DNA of 20,948 nt from an uncultured Odoribacter sp. GTDB lineage: Bacteria > Bacteroidota > Bacteroidia > Bacteroidales > Marinifilaceae. The notes under the pieces were generated by a model. That model worked only from the letters and a program-made list of their open reading frames with translations. It did no database searches and was not told where the DNA came from. Location of the stretch: positions 1 to 20,948 of the forward strand of contig CAKVCR010000012.1 in NCBI GenBank assembly GCA_934725835.1, read 5' to 3'. The translations under genes were made by a program, and so were the position numbers. Shown piece after piece: positions 15,096 to 20,948 of this stretch (positions are counted from its first letter, which is position 1; each line of letters starts with the position of its first letter).

Positions 15096-16916
15096 TTAAA
15101 TCATTTCATCCAATGCCTTTAATTTTTCCTGTAGCAAATTTAACCGTTGGCGCGTTTTGCCGATTTTTGATTCCAATTCATTCAGAAGTCCCTGTGATTT
15201 ATTGGATTTGGTGATGAAGCCAATATTGTTTTCCCAAGTGTGTATGTCAGTCTCTAACTGACGGATTTTTGCAACAAGTTTTTCACGTTCATTGATGATT
15301 TTGTACTCCTTGTTTTCATCTGTATCCAGAGTGCTGATTTTAGCACGGAAACGTTCCAGATTCTTGTCAAATTCATCCAGATTCAGTTGGTCGAACCAAT
15401 GATTGATGATGCTTCTGAATTCCTCCTGTATGGAATCTTTCTCTTTGATGGGAACAAAACCGATTTTACTCCAACGATTCTGGAAATCTTTCAGTTTTTC
15501 AATGTCTTCCTCTGAATCACCGCTGAGTGTGAACTGCTTCACCTCTTCTATCAGTGCTTTTTTCAGTTCAAGATTTTGCTCTTGCTCTGCATCCTTGTCT
15601 TTGAAGTGCAGACTTTTATTGTTGAAGAACACATCACATGCGGCACGGAATCTTGCCCATACTTTATTAGAGTATTTTCGTGGTGCAGGTCCAATCTTTT
15701 TCCACTCTTTTTGGCAGGCAATGATTTTGTCTGTTGTGGTTTTCCAGTCAGTGCTGTCTTTAATTGCTTCTACTTTTTCGCAAAGGGCAATCTTTAATTG
15801 CAGATTCTTCTCTAATTCAATATCCAATTCAGCATGGAATGTACGTTTCTTTTCGAAGAAGATATCGCAAATACTTCTGAATTTCTTATATATCCGGTTG
15901 CGTTCTTTCTGAGGAACATTCCCCGCTTGTTTCCACTCTTGTTGTAAATCAAGGATTTTTTGTGTAGCAGCCTGCCATTGAGCCATTGTCTTGTATTCTT
16001 CGGCAGTAATCGCTTCGGCTTTGGTACACAGGTTTTCTTTAATCTGTAAATTGTTCTCTTGTTCTTCTTTTAGTGTTTCAAAGAATTTGTGATACTTGTC
16101 GTTAATCTGGGAGCTGGCTGTTTTAAATCTTTCCCATAATGATTCCTTTTGTTCTTTTGGGATAGGACCGATTTCTTTCCAGCGGGCATGTAGCAGCTGG
16201 AGCTGTTTGAAGGCGCCTGTGATATCATTGCCTTCTTCCAGCTTTTCGGCTTCTTCGCACAATGCAGTCTTCTCTTCAAGATTATGTTTTAAATCGAGAT
16301 CACGAAGCTCTTTGTTTATCTTTATATAGTTGTAGAAATTTTCGACATGATGGTGATAAGTTTCCAAAAGTCCATTGAGTTGTGCTTGTGGTACAGGACC
16401 GGTATTTCTCCATCTTTCCTGTAAGTCACGGAACTCTTGGAATGTTTTATCCATTGACTCCTCTTTTTGGACTAAAACTTTCAGTTCTTCAATGATTCCC
16501 TGCTTGATTTTTAAATTTTCTTCTCTTTCGGCTTCTACTTGGCGGTTTTGTGCACTGCGTTTATCCTTGTATGTTTTATACAACAAGTTGAAGCGTTCCT
16601 TGCTGTCGTTTTTATAATCGAAATCCTCCGGGTTGTCTCCGTCTGCGGTGAATGCTGCCAGTGCAGTGTTATATTCTGCATTGTATTTTTCTTCAAATAT
16701 TTCCGGCAGTGTATCCATGATGTCCTTCAACAAATTCACGGGATATTGTTCCATCAGCTTTTGCAGATGTTTTACAATTTCTTCGGTTGAAAGAGTGGAG
16801 AAATCAATTGCTGGGATTTCTGTAACTTCTTTTGCAGCCTCGACAGTGGTTTTCTCATTGTTTATGAGTTGCTCATCTGCGGCATTGATGTCTGTGATGT
16901 TGTTTTCTTGCTCCAT
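15096..16916 (-). CDS. DUF349 repeat protein (five repeats)
   Basis: 606 residues, highly charged and almost all helical, with no signal peptide or membrane helix, so cytosolic. Five DUF349 repeats are visible, each centred on a W-K/R-x-(I/T)-G-x-(V/I/A)-P core: RWRNTGPVP (Trp169), RWKEIGPIP (Trp246), EWKQAGNVP (Trp328), EWKKIGPAP (Trp405) and RWSKIGFVP (Trp482). Each is followed by a helix ending near FF or FY (as in RFRAACDVFFNNK). Trp spacing is 77, 82, 77 and 77 residues. The N-terminal 90 residues are acidic, and the C-terminal 90 or so look like a coiled coil (ERFRAKISTL to EKLKALDEMI). The molecular role of DUF349 proteins is not established. Transcribed alone, divergent from the lipid A acyltransferase gene. 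Confidence 0.9.
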   Translation of the reverse strand: MEQENNITDINAADEQLINNEKTTVEAAKEVTEIPAIDFSTLSTEEIVKHLQKLMEQYPVNLLKDIMDTLPEIFEEKYNAEYNTALAAFTADGDNPEDFDYKNDSKERFNLLYKTYKDKRSAQNRQVEAEREENLKIKQGIIEELKVLVQKEESMDKTFQEFRDLQERWRNTGPVPQAQLNGLLETYHHHVENFYNYIKINKELRDLDLKHNLEEKTALCEEAEKLEEGNDITGAFKQLQLLHARWKEIGPIPKEQKESLWERFKTASSQINDKYHKFFETLKEEQENNLQIKENLCTKAEAITAEEYKTMAQWQAATQKILDLQQEWKQAGNVPQKERNRIYKKFRSICDIFFEKKRTFHAELDIELEKNLQLKIALCEKVEAIKDSTDWKTTTDKIIACQKEWKKIGPAPRKYSNKVWARFRAACDVFFNNKSLHFKDKDAEQEQNLELKKALIEEVKQFTLSGDSEEDIEKLKDFQNRWSKIGFVPIKEKDSIQEEFRSIINHWFDQLNLDEFDKNLERFRAKISTLDTDENKEYKIINEREKLVAKIRQLETDIHTWENNIGFITKSNKSQGLLNELESKIGKTRQRLNLLQEKLKALDEMI

Positions 16917-16970
16917 AATTCGTCAGCAGTTAAGTGTATGTCTACCAAACGCAATGCGCTTGTGTTGTTC

Positions 16971-17011
16971 AATCATCAATCTGTTTGATGATTCCAATAC
17001 ATTATTGGAAT
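16971..17011. repeat. Two overlapping inverted repeats in the DUF349/acyltransferase divergent region
   Basis: AATCATCAA (16971-16979) pairs with TTGATGATT (16985-16993), loop 5. ATTCCAAT (16991-16998) pairs with ATTGGAAT (17004-17011), loop 5. The two share bases 16991-16993, so their outer base pairs compete. They lie 55-95 nt upstream of the DUF349 start and would be in its leader if transcription begins near 17035. They could also be protein-binding dyads. Confidence 0.5.
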
Positions 17012-17070
17012 CACGAAAATAGTAATAAAATATGAAAGTGGCAAATTAATTTTTTATTGTCTTTTAATTG

Positions 17071-17101
17071 TCTGTTTTTAAATGAACTCTTTGTATTTTT
17101 G
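17071..17101 (+). promoter_or_regulatory. Bacteroides-type promoter for the acyltransferase gene
   Basis: TCTG (17071-17074, one mismatch from TTTG), 19 nt, then TATTTTTG (17094-17101, exact TAnnTTTG). Predicted transcript start near 17108, 40 nt before the ATG at 17148. This rules out the in-frame ATG at 17082, which lies inside the promoter. Confidence 0.7.
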
Positions 17102-17147
17102 TTGCGTTTTCAGTAGGGAATATGCTAAAATAATTGTAAGAGTCATT

Positions 17148-18023
17148 ATGTTATCAAGATTTGTATACGGATTTGTCTGGCTGCTGAGTCTTTTGCCGCT
17201 ACGGGTGTTGTATTTGTTCGCTGATGTATGCTATGTTTTGCTCTATTATGTAGTCGGTTATCGGCGGAAGGTAGTGATGATGAATCTGAAAAATTCCTTT
17301 CCGGATAAAACGGAGGATGAGTTACGCAAGATTGCCAAGGGATTCTATCATCATTTGTGCGATTTCTTTGTGGAATCTTACCGGATGTGGCACATGTCTG
17401 CTGATGAAATAAAACGTAGGTGTGTTTTTAAAAATGATGAAATTGTTCAGCATTATTTAAAGGAAGGGAGAAGTCTCATTGTCGTGTTAGGGCATTATGG
17501 TAATTGGGAATGGATGGCATCCTACAGTTTGTGGATGTCTAAAGATGTCGATTTTTTTACTTTGTACAAACCTTTGCATAATTCGGTATTTGATAATATG
17601 ATGCGTCATATTCGTTCGCATTTCGGGGCAAAGCCGGTGCCTAAAAATGATATCTTGCGTGAAATTGTGAACAATCGTCGGGAGGGACGCCTTTTCTTTG
17701 CTGCTTTTATTGGCGACCAGACTCCTAATGTGGCAAATTTAAACTTCTGGATGGAATTTCTTCATCAGGATACACCGGTGCTGATTGGTACGGAAAAAAT
17801 TGCTCGCAAGTTTAATCTTCCTGTTATTTCCTTGCGGATGCGTAAGGTGAAAAGAGGATATTATGAAGTGGACATTATGGATTTGTGCAGCAATCCCAAT
17901 GCTTTGGAACCGGGAGAATTGACCCGAATGCACACAAAGATGTTGGAACGTTATATTCAGGAAAAGCCGGAACTATGGCTGTGGTCGCATCGTCGTTGGA
18001 AACATAAGAGGGGAATCAATTAA
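17148..18023 (+). CDS. Lipid A acyltransferase, LpxL/HtrB family
   Basis: Adds an acyl chain to a lipid A precursor (or a similar lysolipid) at the inner membrane. The start is ATG 17148 (291 residues): the promoter excludes the upstream ATG, and MLSRFVYGFVWLLSLLPL is the normal N-terminal anchor helix. The catalytic HX4E motif is present as GHYGNWEW (His116, Glu121). Family blocks LKEGRSLIVVLGH, RRLFFAA-like GRLFFAAFIGDQTP and the C-terminal ELWLWSHRRWKHK follow. Length is typical for the Bacteroidota form. It ends 3 bp before the glycosyltransferase gene, so both are in one transcript. Which acylation position it serves cannot be told from sequence. Confidence 0.9.
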   Translation: MLSRFVYGFVWLLSLLPLRVLYLFADVCYVLLYYVVGYRRKVVMMNLKNSFPDKTEDELRKIAKGFYHHLCDFFVESYRMWHMSADEIKRRCVFKNDEIVQHYLKEGRSLIVVLGHYGNWEWMASYSLWMSKDVDFFTLYKPLHNSVFDNMMRHIRSHFGAKPVPKNDILREIVNNRREGRLFFAAFIGDQTPNVANLNFWMEFLHQDTPVLIGTEKIARKFNLPVISLRMRKVKRGYYEVDIMDLCSNPNALEPGELTRMHTKMLERYIQEKPELWLWSHRRWKHKRGIN

Positions 18024-18026
18024 AGT

Positions 18027-19028
18027 ATGATGAAAGTTGCCGTTATTATATTAAATTGGAACGGAGAAAAATTGCTGCAGGAATTTCTACCTTCTGTTGT
18101 TCGGAATACGAATATGGAATTAGGTAAGGTTGTTGTTGTTGACAATGCTTCTTCTGATGGTTCTGCGGAATTGATGCATACATCTTTCCCGGAAGTAGAG
18201 TATGTACAATTGGACGAAAATTATGGATTCGCCGGTGGTTATAATCGTGCGATTGCATTGCGCAAAGAAGAGGTAGTGGTACTGCTGAATAGCGATGTTG
18301 AGGTTGCAGAGGGATGGTTGGAACCATTGGTCGCTCTATTGGAAGAGGAACCGGATGTCGTAGCTGTACAGCCTAAAATCATGTCCTATAAAGACAAAAT
18401 GCGCTTTGAGTATGCGGGAGCCTCCGGTGGTTTTATAGACTATTTGGGATTCCCGTTTTGTCGGGGACGGATATTAGATGTTCTTGAAACAGATTCCGGA
18501 CAATACGATGATAATCGGGAGGTCTTTTGGTGTAGTGGAGCTGCCTTGTGTATCCGTCGGGATGCATATATGCAGGTAGGAGGCTTGGATGAGCGTTTTT
18601 TTGCCCATATGGAAGAAATCGATATGTGTTGGCGTTTGCGGACGGCTGGCGGGAAATTAAAAGTTTGCCCGAATTCTGTTGTGTTTCATTTGGGTGGAGG
18701 GTCTTTGCCGATGAACCATCCCCGTAAGTTGTTTTTGAACTATCGGAATAATCTGTTGATGCTATATAAGAATTTGAATAGCAGAGAATGGCAACGTGTC
18801 AGGTGGCAAAGATGGTTTTTGGATGGTGCTGCAATGTCAATGTTTTTGCTTAAGGGCGAGTGGGCTAATGTCAAATCGGTTATCCAAGCTTATCGCGAAT
18901 TTCGTTTGTTGAAAAAATACTACAAACATGGTTTGGGAACACGTCGTGATGTCTGTATTTACCCTTATAGTTTGATATTCCGTTATTATTTTAAAGGCAT
19001 ACGCACATTTTCAGACTTGTGGAAATAA
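18027..19028 (+). CDS. Family 2 glycosyltransferase, WbbL/rhamnosyltransferase-like
   Basis: GT-A fold inverting enzyme that moves a sugar from a nucleotide donor onto a surface glycan; donor and acceptor are unknown. In 333 residues it shows VAVIILNWNGEKLL at the start, VVVVDNASSDGS (about 35-46, nucleotide binding), DENYGFAGGYNRAI (about 63-76), the metal-site NSDVE (about 88-92), FWCSGAALCIRRDAYMQVGGLDERFFAHMEEIDMCWR (acceptor-site region with ED-like motif), and VFHLGGGSL. There are no membrane helices, but the C-terminal part is basic and aromatic and may bind the membrane. ATG 18027 is followed directly by another ATG, and either fits. Coupled to the acyltransferase gene, so lipopolysaccharide or capsule work is plausible but inferred. 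Confidence 0.88.
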   Translation: MMKVAVIILNWNGEKLLQEFLPSVVRNTNMELGKVVVVDNASSDGSAELMHTSFPEVEYVQLDENYGFAGGYNRAIALRKEEVVVLLNSDVEVAEGWLEPLVALLEEEPDVVAVQPKIMSYKDKMRFEYAGASGGFIDYLGFPFCRGRILDVLETDSGQYDDNREVFWCSGAALCIRRDAYMQVGGLDERFFAHMEEIDMCWRLRTAGGKLKVCPNSVVFHLGGGSLPMNHPRKLFLNYRNNLLMLYKNLNSREWQRVRWQRWFLDGAAMSMFLLKGEWANVKSVIQAYREFRLLKKYYKHGLGTRRDVCIYPYSLIFRYYFKGIRTFSDLWK

Positions 19029-19040
19029 ACTTTTCTGTGA

Positions 19041-19058
19041 TATCCTTGTCTAAGGATA
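19041..19058 (+). promoter_or_regulatory. Small hairpin covering a Shine-Dalgarno-like AAGGA before the ECF sigma gene
   Basis: TATCCTT (19041-19047) pairs perfectly with AAGGATA (19052-19058), loop GTCT. The 3' arm contains AAGGA, 6 nt before the ATG at 19063, so the arm would hide the ribosome-binding site when folded. Stem stability is modest. Confidence 0.45.
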
Positions 19059-19062
19059 GAAA

Positions 19063-19641
19063 ATGAATCAAGAGAGTGCCATGAAGGTAATAGAAGATGA
19101 CTACATCCTCCAATTGTTTCACGATAGCAATCGTGAACAGGATGCATTCAGACTGTTGGTAGACAAATATAAGGAGCGTTTGTATTGGCACATACGTAAA
19201 ATTGTAATCAGCCATGAAGATACGGACGACATTTTGCAAAATGTCTTTGTAAAGATATGGCAGGGATTGTATGAATTTCGGTTTGATTCAAAGCTTTACA
19301 CTTGGATTTATCGGATTGCAACCAACGAAGCGTTGAATTTCTTGAACGAGAAAAGACGTAAGGTTTATGGCAACTCGGATGAGTTTTCTGATTTCTTGGT
19401 CAATACATTGGAAAGTGACAGATATTTTTCCGGGGACGAAATACAAAGGGAGTTGCAGCGAGCCATCTTGATGTTATCTGATAAACAACGCATTGTTTTC
19501 AATATGCGGTATTTTGATGAAATGCCATATGAAGAGATGTCGCAGGCATTAGGAGTGGCGGTCGGGACATTGAAGGCTACCTATCATAATGCCGTACAGA
19601 AAGTGGAAGCAGCACTTAAAATTGTAGATACCTTAAATTAA
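19063..19641 (+). CDS. ECF-family RNA polymerase sigma factor
   Basis: Directs RNA polymerase to a small set of promoters, usually in response to an envelope signal. The 192 residues contain sigma region 2 (about 27-98: FRLLVDKYKERLYWHIRKI, DTDDILQNVFVKIWQGL, YTWIYRIATNEALNFL) and region 4 with its helix-turn-helix (about 137-185: LSDKQRIVFNMRYFDEMPYEEMSQALGVAVGTLKATYHNAVQK). The link between the regions is short, as in ECF factors. It is followed 6 bp later by a small single-pass membrane protein, the usual place of an anti-sigma factor, and then by a secreted helical protein. No promoter was found between it and the glycosyltransferase gene, 34 bp upstream. Confidence 0.93.
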   Translation: MNQESAMKVIEDDYILQLFHDSNREQDAFRLLVDKYKERLYWHIRKIVISHEDTDDILQNVFVKIWQGLYEFRFDSKLYTWIYRIATNEALNFLNEKRRKVYGNSDEFSDFLVNTLESDRYFSGDEIQRELQRAILMLSDKQRIVFNMRYFDEMPYEEMSQALGVAVGTLKATYHNAVQKVEAALKIVDTLN

Positions 19642-19647
19642 TCGGCG

Positions 19648-20034
19648 ATGGAAGACATGAATGAAAAGTACAGGGAAAAGAACCCGTTTACAGTGCCAGA
19701 TGGCTATTTCGACGGTTTGACTGAAAGAATCATGGATCTTACAGAAAACAAAAAGGATGTGCGCAAACCGAGACTTTGGCAAGTGTTGCGTCCTTATATT
19801 GGTGTCGCAGCGATGTTTGTGGTGATAATGGGAGTTATGCATATTGTCGTCCCGATGACGATGGAGAGCAACCGGACTTCGTTAAATGAAACGGTATCTC
19901 ATGGCGCTTGGGACGAAACATTGCTGGAAGATGATATTTTTGATAGTGAATTCAATCCGACAAGCGACGAAATTATAGAGTATCTGGCGACAGAGATAGA
20001 CGATTATGAATTGATATTGGCTAATGTTTATTAA
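19648..20034 (+). CDS. Small single-pass membrane protein, candidate anti-sigma factor
   Basis: 128 residues: a cytosolic N-terminus of about 47 residues with the motif NPFTVPDGYFDGL that recurs in proteins next to Bacteroidota ECF sigma genes, one membrane helix (about 48-70) and an acidic periplasmic tail (DETLLEDDIFDSEFNPTSDEIIEYLATEIDDY). It lacks a zinc-binding ZAS HxxxCxxC motif, so it is not a canonical anti-sigma factor. Position immediately after the sigma gene, topology and length make an anti-sigma or sensor role likely, but this is inference. Followed 11 bp later by the secreted protein. Confidence 0.75.
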   Translation: MEDMNEKYREKNPFTVPDGYFDGLTERIMDLTENKKDVRKPRLWQVLRPYIGVAAMFVVIMGVMHIVVPMTMESNRTSLNETVSHGAWDETLLEDDIFDSEFNPTSDEIIEYLATEIDDYELILANVY

Positions 20035-20045
20035 AGACCGACTAT

Positions 20046-20498
20046 ATGAAAAATCTTTTATTGTTGATATTGTTTTTTGGGGGGATAGGGACAGCCTTTG
20101 CGCAGAGCAGTAAATTGACAGATGAGAAACGCAAGGAGTTTGAAGCTCAAAAAATCGCTTTTTTTACACAAGAGTTGGATCTGTCTCCGGAAGAAGCTGC
20201 CGTTTTTTGGCCTTTATATAACGAGATGCAGAGGAAATATAGGGATATCGAGGAAATCATAAGAGCGGAGTATAAACGGGTTCGGGAAGCAAAAACGATG
20301 AAGGAGGCGGATTATGCAGCGTCCGTAAATTATATTTTAGTCTACGAACAAAAAATGCGTGATATCAAGAAAGAGTATTATGGCAAATTAATGGCGGTCG
20401 TTCCTGCCTCTAAAATATGGAAATTAGATGGCGCAGAACGCAAATTTCATCGTCAGTTGTTTGATAAATTGCGTCGGGAGTGTACTCCAAAGAAATAA
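20046..20498 (+). CDS. Small secreted helical protein, Spy/CpxP-like sensor candidate
   Basis: 150 residues. A signal peptide (about 1-20, ending TAFAQ) is followed by a charged all-helical domain with LSPEEAAVFWPLYNEMQRKYRDI, similar in layout to Spy/CpxP LTxxQ proteins, which are periplasmic chaperones or stress sensors. I cannot be sure of homology; similar proteins in Bacteroidota are often labelled as sensors of an ECF-type sigma factor. Its place at the end of the sigma/membrane-protein trio suggests it senses the envelope state or is part of the regulon's feedback. It has no cysteines except near the C-terminus (RRECTPKK). Confidence 0.75.
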   Translation: MKNLLLLILFFGGIGTAFAQSSKLTDEKRKEFEAQKIAFFTQELDLSPEEAAVFWPLYNEMQRKYRDIEEIIRAEYKRVREAKTMKEADYAASVNYILVYEQKMRDIKKEYYGKLMAVVPASKIWKLDGAERKFHRQLFDKLRRECTPKK

Positions 20499-20521
20499 TA
20501 TCAGAAAAAGTGGGCTAAAAG

Positions 20522-20552
20522 TTTGTAGGTTCAAAAAAATACCCTACTTTTG
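20522..20552 (+). promoter_or_regulatory. Consensus Bacteroides promoter for tRNA-Ser
   Basis: TTTG (20522-20525), 19 nt, then TACTTTTG (20545-20552): an exact match to TTTG-N19-TAnnTTTG. Predicted start near 20559, about 18 nt before the tRNA. Confidence 0.85.
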
Positions 20553-20576
20553 TCAGCGCAATTCAGTGCAACCAAT

Positions 20577-20664
20577 GGAGAGTTGGGTGAGTGGCTGAAA
20601 CCAACAGTTTGCTAAACTGTCGTACGGGATTACTGTACCGGGGGTTCGAATCCCCCACTCTCCG
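20577..20664 (+). tRNA. tRNA-Ser (anticodon GCU)
   Basis: An 88-nt class II tRNA. The acceptor stem is GGAGAGT/ACTCTCC (20577-20583 and 20657-20663) with discriminator G at 20664. The anticodon stem ACAGT/ACTGT encloses loop TTGCTAA with anticodon GCT at 20611-20613, reading AGC and AGU. A long variable arm (GTAC...GTAC) as in serine tRNAs precedes the T arm GGGGG-TTCGAAT-CCCCC. The CCA end is not encoded (CAA follows), so it must be added after transcription. Confidence 0.97.
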
Positions 20665-20670
20665 CAAGTG

Positions 20671-20704
20671 AGGAGCTATCTGTCAGATAGCTCCTATTTT
20701 TTTT
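20671..20704 (+). terminator. Rho-independent terminator of tRNA-Ser
   Basis: AGGAGCTATCT (20671-20681) and AGATAGCTCCT (20685-20695) form a perfect 11-bp stem with a 3-nt loop, followed by A and eight T. Confidence 0.92.
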
Positions 20705-20707
20705 ATT

Positions 20708-20735
20708 GTCCCATTATAGAAATGGGACTGCTTTT
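20708..20735 (+). terminator. Second hairpin behind tRNA-Ser, possible back-up terminator
   Basis: GTCCCATT (20708-20715) and AATGGGAC (20721-20728) form an 8-bp perfect stem with a 5-nt loop, then TGCTTTTT on the plus strand. It lies 12 nt after the first terminator hairpin. Confidence 0.55.
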
Positions 20736-20744
20736 TATGATTTG

Positions 20745-20784
20745 GCAAAAATCCCACATTCAAATTGTCTCAGAATGTGGGATT
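20745..20784 (-). terminator. Terminator of the beta-galactosidase gene
   Basis: AATCCCACATTC (20750-20761) and GAATGTGGGATT (20773-20784) form a 12-bp perfect stem with an 11-nt loop. On the minus strand TTT follows the stem. It starts 3 nt after the stop codon of the gene. Confidence 0.85.
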
Positions 20785-20787
20785 ATG

Positions 20788-20948
20788 TTATTTGGTTATC
20801 GGTATAATTGTAAAGCCCCAGGTATAATCATTATTGGCTGGGATGGTATAAGCCGGTTCGGGACGGGCCCCCCAACTGTTGTAGCCTGCTACCCCTTGTT
20901 GTTTCATGTCAATACACAATTCTACAAAATTACGTGGTTGTATATCAT
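20788..20948 (-). CDS. GH2 beta-galactosidase, C-terminal tail only (partial)
   Basis: Only the last 53 residues are in the window; the gene starts beyond the right edge. The tail reads ...GVAGYNSWGARPEPAYTIPA, then YTWGFTIIPITK and TAA at 20788-20790. The GxNSWGARP-x-YxIP pattern is the end of the Bgal_small_N domain of LacZ-type family 2 glycoside hydrolases, which here contributes to the active site region, and the last strand ends in a FxIxP-like segment. Bacteroidales carry many such enzymes for plant or host glycan use, so the substrate cannot be told from this tail. Confidence 0.75.
   Translation of the reverse strand, partial: DIQPRNFVELCIDMKQQGVAGYNSWGARPEPAYTIPANNDYTWGFTIIPITK

Noticed and set aside
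15403..15912. 169-codon open frame on the plus strand (and similar ones at 16096-17022)
   Set aside because: Antisense shadow of the DUF349 repeats: Ser/Phe/Cys-rich composition typical of reverse reading of Glu/Lys-rich codons.
17082..17147. Upstream in-frame ATG for the acyltransferase gene
   Set aside because: It lies between the -33 and -7 elements of the promoter at 17071-17101, and the added 22 residues do not resemble the family N-terminus.
19633..19842. 69-codon open frame on the minus strand across the sigma/anti-sigma boundary
   Set aside because: Antisense to a clear tightly packed gene pair; His/Lys-rich and without features.
20577..20664. tRNA-Ser as an attachment site for an integrated element
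   Set aside because: I found no second copy of the tRNA 3' end in the window and no integrase; an element to the right of the window cannot be excluded.
1..20948. CRISPR array, insertion sequence, phage or toxin-antitoxin/defence system
   Set aside because: No regularly spaced repeats, terminal inverted repeats with a transposase, phage structural genes or known defence domains were seen on either strand.

Overview
This window looks like ordinary chromosomal DNA from a member of the order Bacteroidales (Bacteroidota). The reasons are low-GC codon use, several perfect TAnnTTTG -7 promoter boxes of the Bacteroides sigma-ABfr type, weak or absent Shine-Dalgarno sequences, and family markers such as DUF4837, DUF349-repeat and Ig-like 'PEGGPKDETPP' lipoproteins and a Bacteroidota-style YidC. 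I cannot name the genus from sequence alone. I see no phage, insertion sequence, CRISPR array or defence locus.

Layout. Positions 1-1288 (minus) hold most of a PLP-dependent aminotransferase cut by the window edge. Positions 1492-4081 (plus) form a tight operon: a LolC/FtsX-type permease, a TonB-C-terminal-like protein and a ComF-family phosphoribosyltransferase, closed by a terminator near 4205-4241. Positions 4390-9215 (plus) are an envelope operon: an Ig-like lipoprotein, a DUF3108 protein, a DUF4837 lipoprotein and a NamZ-type (DUF1343) exo-N-acetylmuramidase. It meets purM head-on at a bidirectional terminator (9243-9272).

Positions 9307-16916 (minus) hold, in transcription order, a five-repeat DUF349 protein, pyrG-yidC, ferritin, a small two-helix membrane protein and purM, mostly separated by their own terminators and promoters. 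Positions 17148-20498 (plus) hold an LpxL/HtrB-type lipid A acyltransferase, a GT2 glycosyltransferase, and an ECF sigma factor followed by a small membrane protein and a small secreted helical protein. A tRNA-Ser(GCU) with its own perfect promoter and terminator follows, and the window ends in the C-terminal tail of a GH2 beta-galactosidase on the minus strand.

The main theme is the cell envelope: lipoprotein or outer-membrane export (permease, TonB-like), peptidoglycan fragment breakdown (NamZ), lipid A acylation and glycan transfer, membrane protein insertion (YidC), and an ECF regulatory trio. The most unusual spot is 3425-3490. There the TonB-like gene carries an in-frame amber codon just before its final beta-strand, and the ComF gene seems to have lost its N-terminus exactly inside its first CxxC zinc-finger pair, as if a small deletion had joined the two genes.
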